From: Neospora caninum Liverpool | Lineage: Eukaryota > Apicomplexa > Conoidasida > Eucoccidiorida > Sarcocystidae | Assembly: GCF_000208865.1 (NCBI RefSeq) | Contig: NC_018395.1 | Location: 4,574,839 to 4,638,838 of the forward strand | Reading direction: 5' to 3' | Length of the DNA: 64,000 nt | In this document: positions 60,101-64,000 of the stretch, piece after piece | Layout: every line of letters begins with the position of its first letter | How positions within the stretch are numbered: position 1 is the first letter of the stretch | Program-made: the position numbers and the translations under genes | The notes under the pieces: model-generated | Databases searched by the model: none | Told to the model about the DNA's origin: nothing | What the model saw: the letters and a program-made list of their open reading frames with translations, nothing else

Positions 60101-61655
60101 CTGAATAAACAAGCTAACCTGACCGTCCTCACATTACGATGGCACAGAAGAACTGTCGAGCAGTAGGGTTTCACCGTACTCTCGACGCCTCCCAGTCTGT
60201 GAAGGCTTTTCAGTGTCCTGTAGCTACCGGGGGCAGTATGACCGCGCTCCCTAACACTCTCTTCGCCTCCGATGAAGAAAAACATGAGTTATTCGATCAA
60301 ACTACCTGGCCAATTGTACAGCTGAGAGACTGCTATAGTTTTCGCGACACGGTCTTTCGTCACTCCTCAAAAGGACTATGAGGCGTCGCCGCGTAAGACA
60401 GGCTTTGGTGCGACAGCCGATTCGCGCAGTGTATATGCGCTACAGGTTAAAAAAGAGTCTATGTAATGAGCAGGAAATTTGTGATGCAGAAAAAGGCTTT
60501 CGCTGTGAGGAGACACCGGTACGAAACCGAGTTTGCCGCCAGCACACCGAGACGACTTCATTGGGTCAGGACGCCAGGAAGCTCGTGGAACCTTACATCT
60601 ATCGCCTTCACCTCAACTCATGTGTCTTTTTCCACAGCGAGGTACGACGGAGAAGCGAGTCTCTAGGAGACACGTAAAAACTTTCTGATCGGATGAAACG
60701 CTCTTCGAGAGCGAAAAAGGCTCCCCGTGTGATGCTAGCCCGTTTCGGACGACGTGCTGTCATGTCCGCTGTGTGATGAGCAGCCATAATTGTGGCTGAG
60801 TTACGGCCATTTGCTTTCACAGCTAAAACCGTTTCCGTTCGTACAACCTGTTCCTGAATTGATATATTTATGATGCGCAGAAACTCCGATTCGCAGAGCG
60901 CTGACAACACTCCACGAGCCGTTGCCTGCAACGGTTTCCCCGGGCCGGACTAGCCGCGCACGTCGCTTCTTCCACTGCGTGGGTCGCGCATCTGCATGCT
61001 AGGATGACTCGAGCCGCACATTCCGCTGGCAAGCAATTTGTCTGTTTGGAACGAGTCCCCCCATATTCGGCAGTTTTCCTTCTCTTTTCTGTCTAGCGTG
61101 GCTCCTTGCTTCGAGTGAACCATATCGTCCCTGTTTTGCCTACGACTCCACGTCAGGTCGGCGATGGTCTCGCGGAGACGCGCGCTGTCCTGTCGGTGGA
61201 TCTTACTGGGGTCAGCATTGATTTGAGATTCATGCCGTGACGCTTATCTGAGACTCCTGACAGTTGGTACGAGACTAGGTCCAAACGATCAAACTGAAAG
61301 GTTCCTATATTTACATCCTTCGCGCGTTGCAGGCCCCTCTGCGCAATTCTTCGTCCGTATACCGTGTCGGCGATACTGAGTTTCTCTGCGATCCCGGCTC
61401 GAGTCTATATTGCGGGTCGGTGGGAGTTCGATGAGGCATTGAAGGACCTCGTTTTGCATTTGCGTAGTGCAACATGTAAGGCGCATGCGTGATAGGTTCG
61501 ACTTCTTTTCCTTACTAAAAAAGAAGCCTTAGGTTCCCCTCCTCTGTGCATCTTCGGCCTCCTCAGCCGTCCACGCACGTTGGAGCCGTTCTCCGATTAA
61601 ACCGTATTCTAAGGTGTCCACACCCACCGCCTCGACCTTCCATCTCTCGTTTTAG
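57109..61655. other. Divergent spacer
   Basis: About 4.5 kb between the start of the secreted-protein gene (minus) and the coiled-coil gene (plus), with near-balanced base composition. Apart from the doubtful minus-strand fragment at 58701-59296 I see only short frames without splice support (for example 60139-60381). Confidence 0.45.
58701..59296 (-). pseudogene. Possible minus-strand gene remnant or unmodelled small gene
   Basis: Two minus-strand stretches look coding. One follows a good acceptor (gcttgtttcag) at 59296 and runs to a stop at 59180 (contains PTYVLECLHGWYSHLGGADG). The other runs from an acceptor at 58928 to a stop at 58701 (contains ALWGITKAGIRYVGVECMAE). Between them a third stretch (AEGIIARGPDNGLPELGVAT) reads well in a different frame. 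I could not join them in one frame, so this may be a decayed gene or a gene with exons I have misjudged. Confidence 0.25.
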
Positions 61656-64000
61656 ATGTATGACTGCAGGGAAAACGCCGCAGTGCCTCGAAAGATGCGT
61701 ACTCCATCTGCCGATGTTGGCTCTTCTTCGTCGGAGGCGACCAGTCTCCCCTATTCTTTTCGTTCCGGTGTGTCCGCTGATGTCAACCGGATAGTGGATT
61801 CATCAGGAGTACCTACACGTCATAGTGAAACCCAGAACCGGTCACGTTCCCTGGAAGGCTTTCGCGATGAAACTTGCGGGTCTCAAGAAACTCAACGGCG
61901 GTTTCCAGGCGTTCGATGTTCCAAGAGCTTCGGGGACAACGCTTCACAGATGATTCCTTTGGGCGACGACGAACGTGTGTCGTCGTCTCTTCCTCGTCGA
62001 TCCTTCAGTTTCTCATGTTTTTCAACAGAGGACCTGAGTCGCCCGTCGTTTTTCGAACTGACAGGCGGTGGATCACTCTCGGGTTCCATGGAGGCATCTG
62101 CGCCTCCATCGGCAGGCGAAGCCAGTGAGCTCCGATCCTCTGAACACGAATCGCCTTGCACTTTTTCGCCGGAAGATGCAACGAAGTCTCCGGAGAGTTC
62201 TTCATGGGGTGAGGTTTCAGGGGGGGAGGACTGTGGAGACGCTGGCGATGGACCTTCCTGCCTGGCGTTTCCGGGTCTCACAAAGGGACGATCCGCTTCA
62301 TGGGATTTTGAAGCCCAAGGCGGTTCTCCTCCGACTCTATTAGGTGTCCGAGATATTCACCGTCTCGCGGGAGCGGCTCGTCTCCACCTTTCGCTGATAA
62401 AAAAGACAGGAGAAGCGGAGGGAGGGGACTGGCCAGCGTCAGCCAAGCCGGGCGCTTGGGCCCTCCATAAAATTCATTCTACGGCATCCGCCGACGGCCG
62501 GCGAGCACCACCGGGGACGGCCGAGGCTTCAGCTCAGCTTTTTGTAGATCTCCTGCAGACACTCGAGGCAGCCGGCGAAACGATGCGCAAGATGGAAGAA
62601 CAGGTAAACACTTTATCGCGGCGCTCAGGACCCGTGTTAAAGAGTGGAGTGGAAAGGGACGGAAGAGACTACAATCCAGCGAACCGCTAATAGGAGAAAG
62701 CAGAGTCTGATAGAAACGAGAAAGAATGCTCCACGTTCGGAAATCCGTTGAACAGTTGACATGAAGGATGTGCGAAGCGCGTGTCTTTTTTTCTAGGTTG
62801 CCCACCACGGTAGACGCGCCGAGCAATTAAATGCGAGGCTGGAGAGGGCGGTTGCCCACAATGATAGCATGGTAAGCAGCCTCCTTTCCCACATCGTCTC
62901 TTCGTCCTCGTTTTCGCTTACGCCTTCCTCTCTTCATAGGATTGCCGTGTACGGTGCGTCTCCTTCTTCTTTTCCTCATCTCGCCATCAGTCTCCCTTTC
63001 TCAGTCTTTCGATTGATCTGTTTCGCTTTGAAAATGCCCAGAGATTCGGGCTTGAACGTTTCGCTACGCTTGCCTTTCCGTGAGCATAACGGTTCTGCTA
63101 GCTTCGTCACCTGTCCGTCTTGGCGATCGATGATTTACCCTCTTCCTTCCCTTTGGCGATCGAAGAGGTTCCTGCGTTCCTGTGGTTCATGTGCTCTCTC
63201 GCAGTATGCGGAATCCGAACAACTAGAACGGCGCCTACGAGAGGCGAAAGCAGAGGTGGAGGCTCTCCGAAGTCGATGTGCACGTCTAGAATCGAAGCCT
63301 GTAAGTCGGTACTTTGACTGGGATTCCGGGCAGAGTTTCCTATTAGGCTACGCCTGCGAACTGTAGTCTTGCTGTTCATTCACTGCCATCTCTCCGTGGG
63401 CTCGCCTTTTTGTTGCGATGGTCCCTTCTAACTTTGCGCCGTCAAGATTCCATTCCAGCACCGCCTCCTTTCCCATCCCAGCACACGAATGAACGCTTGC
63501 TCTCACGCTATCTGTATACTTGCATATCTATTTTTCACATTCGGGAATATGTCATCTTTTTTTCTTCTACGTATATCGCCTTCATGACTACACTTGCCTG
63601 CAAACCCGTTACATACGGATATATATATATATATTTATACATTCAATACAAGTACACGCATTTGTGCATCCGTGCAATGTATATGGAGAATGCTCCTAAA
63701 CCGTAGTTCGACGGTAGACAGAATGCCGTTTCTGGAGCGAAAACCAATGCAAAGTTTCCTCGAGCATGCATGCTATTCGTCTATGGCCATGCTCGTCTAG
63801 CCGTCCTGTTGTCGTTCGTGATGGTTCCTGCGCAGGACTATCGTGAGCGCTATGTGGCAAGTGAACGAGGCCGAGCGGATCTGGAGCGTCAAGTGAAGAG
63901 CCTGCAGGCTCAGGTGGATGCGTTTCGCGCGGGCACTCAAAAGGAACAACGTCACAGAGAAGAAATGGAGGAGGAGGTCTCGGGAATAAAGAAACGCCTG
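61656..64000 (+). CDS. Coiled-coil hypothetical protein, 3' end outside the window
   Basis: Exons: 61656-62603, 62797-62871, 63205-63300, 63836 to the right edge. Splice sites are ACAG|GTAAAC, ttctag|GTT, CATG|GTAAGC, ctcgcag|TAT, CCT|GTAAGT and gcgcag|GAC, all phase 0, giving 428 residues in the window. Exon 1 is Ser-rich and probably disordered, ending in a helix (LFVDLLQTLEAAGETMRKME). Each later exon is one continuous heptad-like helix: AEQLNARLERAVAHND, EQLERRLREAKAEVEALRSR, and ASERGRADLERQVKSLQAQV. The exon is preceded by cgttttag directly before the ATG, so 61656 may be an internal exon start; ATG 61695 has a better context (AAGATGC). A cytoskeletal or centrosomal role would fit a long coiled coil, but this is inference. 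Confidence 0.75.
63618..63637. repeat. Short (TA)n tract in an intron
   Basis: TA tract in the intron 63301-63835 of the coiled-coil gene. Confidence 0.7.

Overview
This is nuclear DNA of a coccidian apicomplexan, most likely Toxoplasma gondii or a close relative (Hammondia, Neospora). Three things point there: GC-rich coding exons with very long low-complexity Ser/Arg/Glu-rich proteins and short GT-AG introns; many (TA)n microsatellites confined to introns and spacers; and a nuclear copy of the start of the coccidian mitochondrial cytochrome b gene at about 26558-26640. The species cannot be fixed from the window alone. Nothing bacterial (operons, IS elements, CRISPR arrays) is present.

Layout, left to right. 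(1) 3-10135 (+): 3' part of a huge low-complexity protein, two exons in this window. (2) 12686-23298 (+): an eleven-exon gene whose C-terminal half matches, exon by exon, the PP2A B'' regulatory subunit family PPP2R3C/G5PR, behind a ~935-residue disordered N-terminal extension; one intron is GC-AG. (3) 24507-26036 (-): three exons of an unrecognised protein, 5' end uncertain. (4) 26671-29589 (-): a five-exon histidine phosphatase (phosphoglycerate-mutase-like) whose catalytic core is completed by a 31-nt micro-exon. (5) 34040-41663 (+): a four-exon, 2157-residue protein of unknown function. (6) 41664-47213: gene-poor stretch with a few doubtful ORFs. (7) 47214-53983 (+): seven-exon UTP25/digestive-organ-expansion-factor orthologue (small-subunit processome). 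(8) 55901-57108 (-): two-exon secreted protein with a Thr/Pro-rich linker, coccidian-specific as far as I can tell. (9) 57109-61655: long divergent spacer with a doubtful minus-strand gene remnant. (10) 61656-64000 (+): 5' part of a coiled-coil protein running off the right edge.

The genes are independent housekeeping or lineage-specific units, not a linked pathway. Gene pairs 2/3 and 7/8 converge; 4/5 and 8/10 diverge from shared spacers. Exon models were built by hand from splice consensus, reading-frame phase and, for genes 2, 4 and 7, colinearity with remembered family members. All phases close in the models given, but none has been checked against transcripts.
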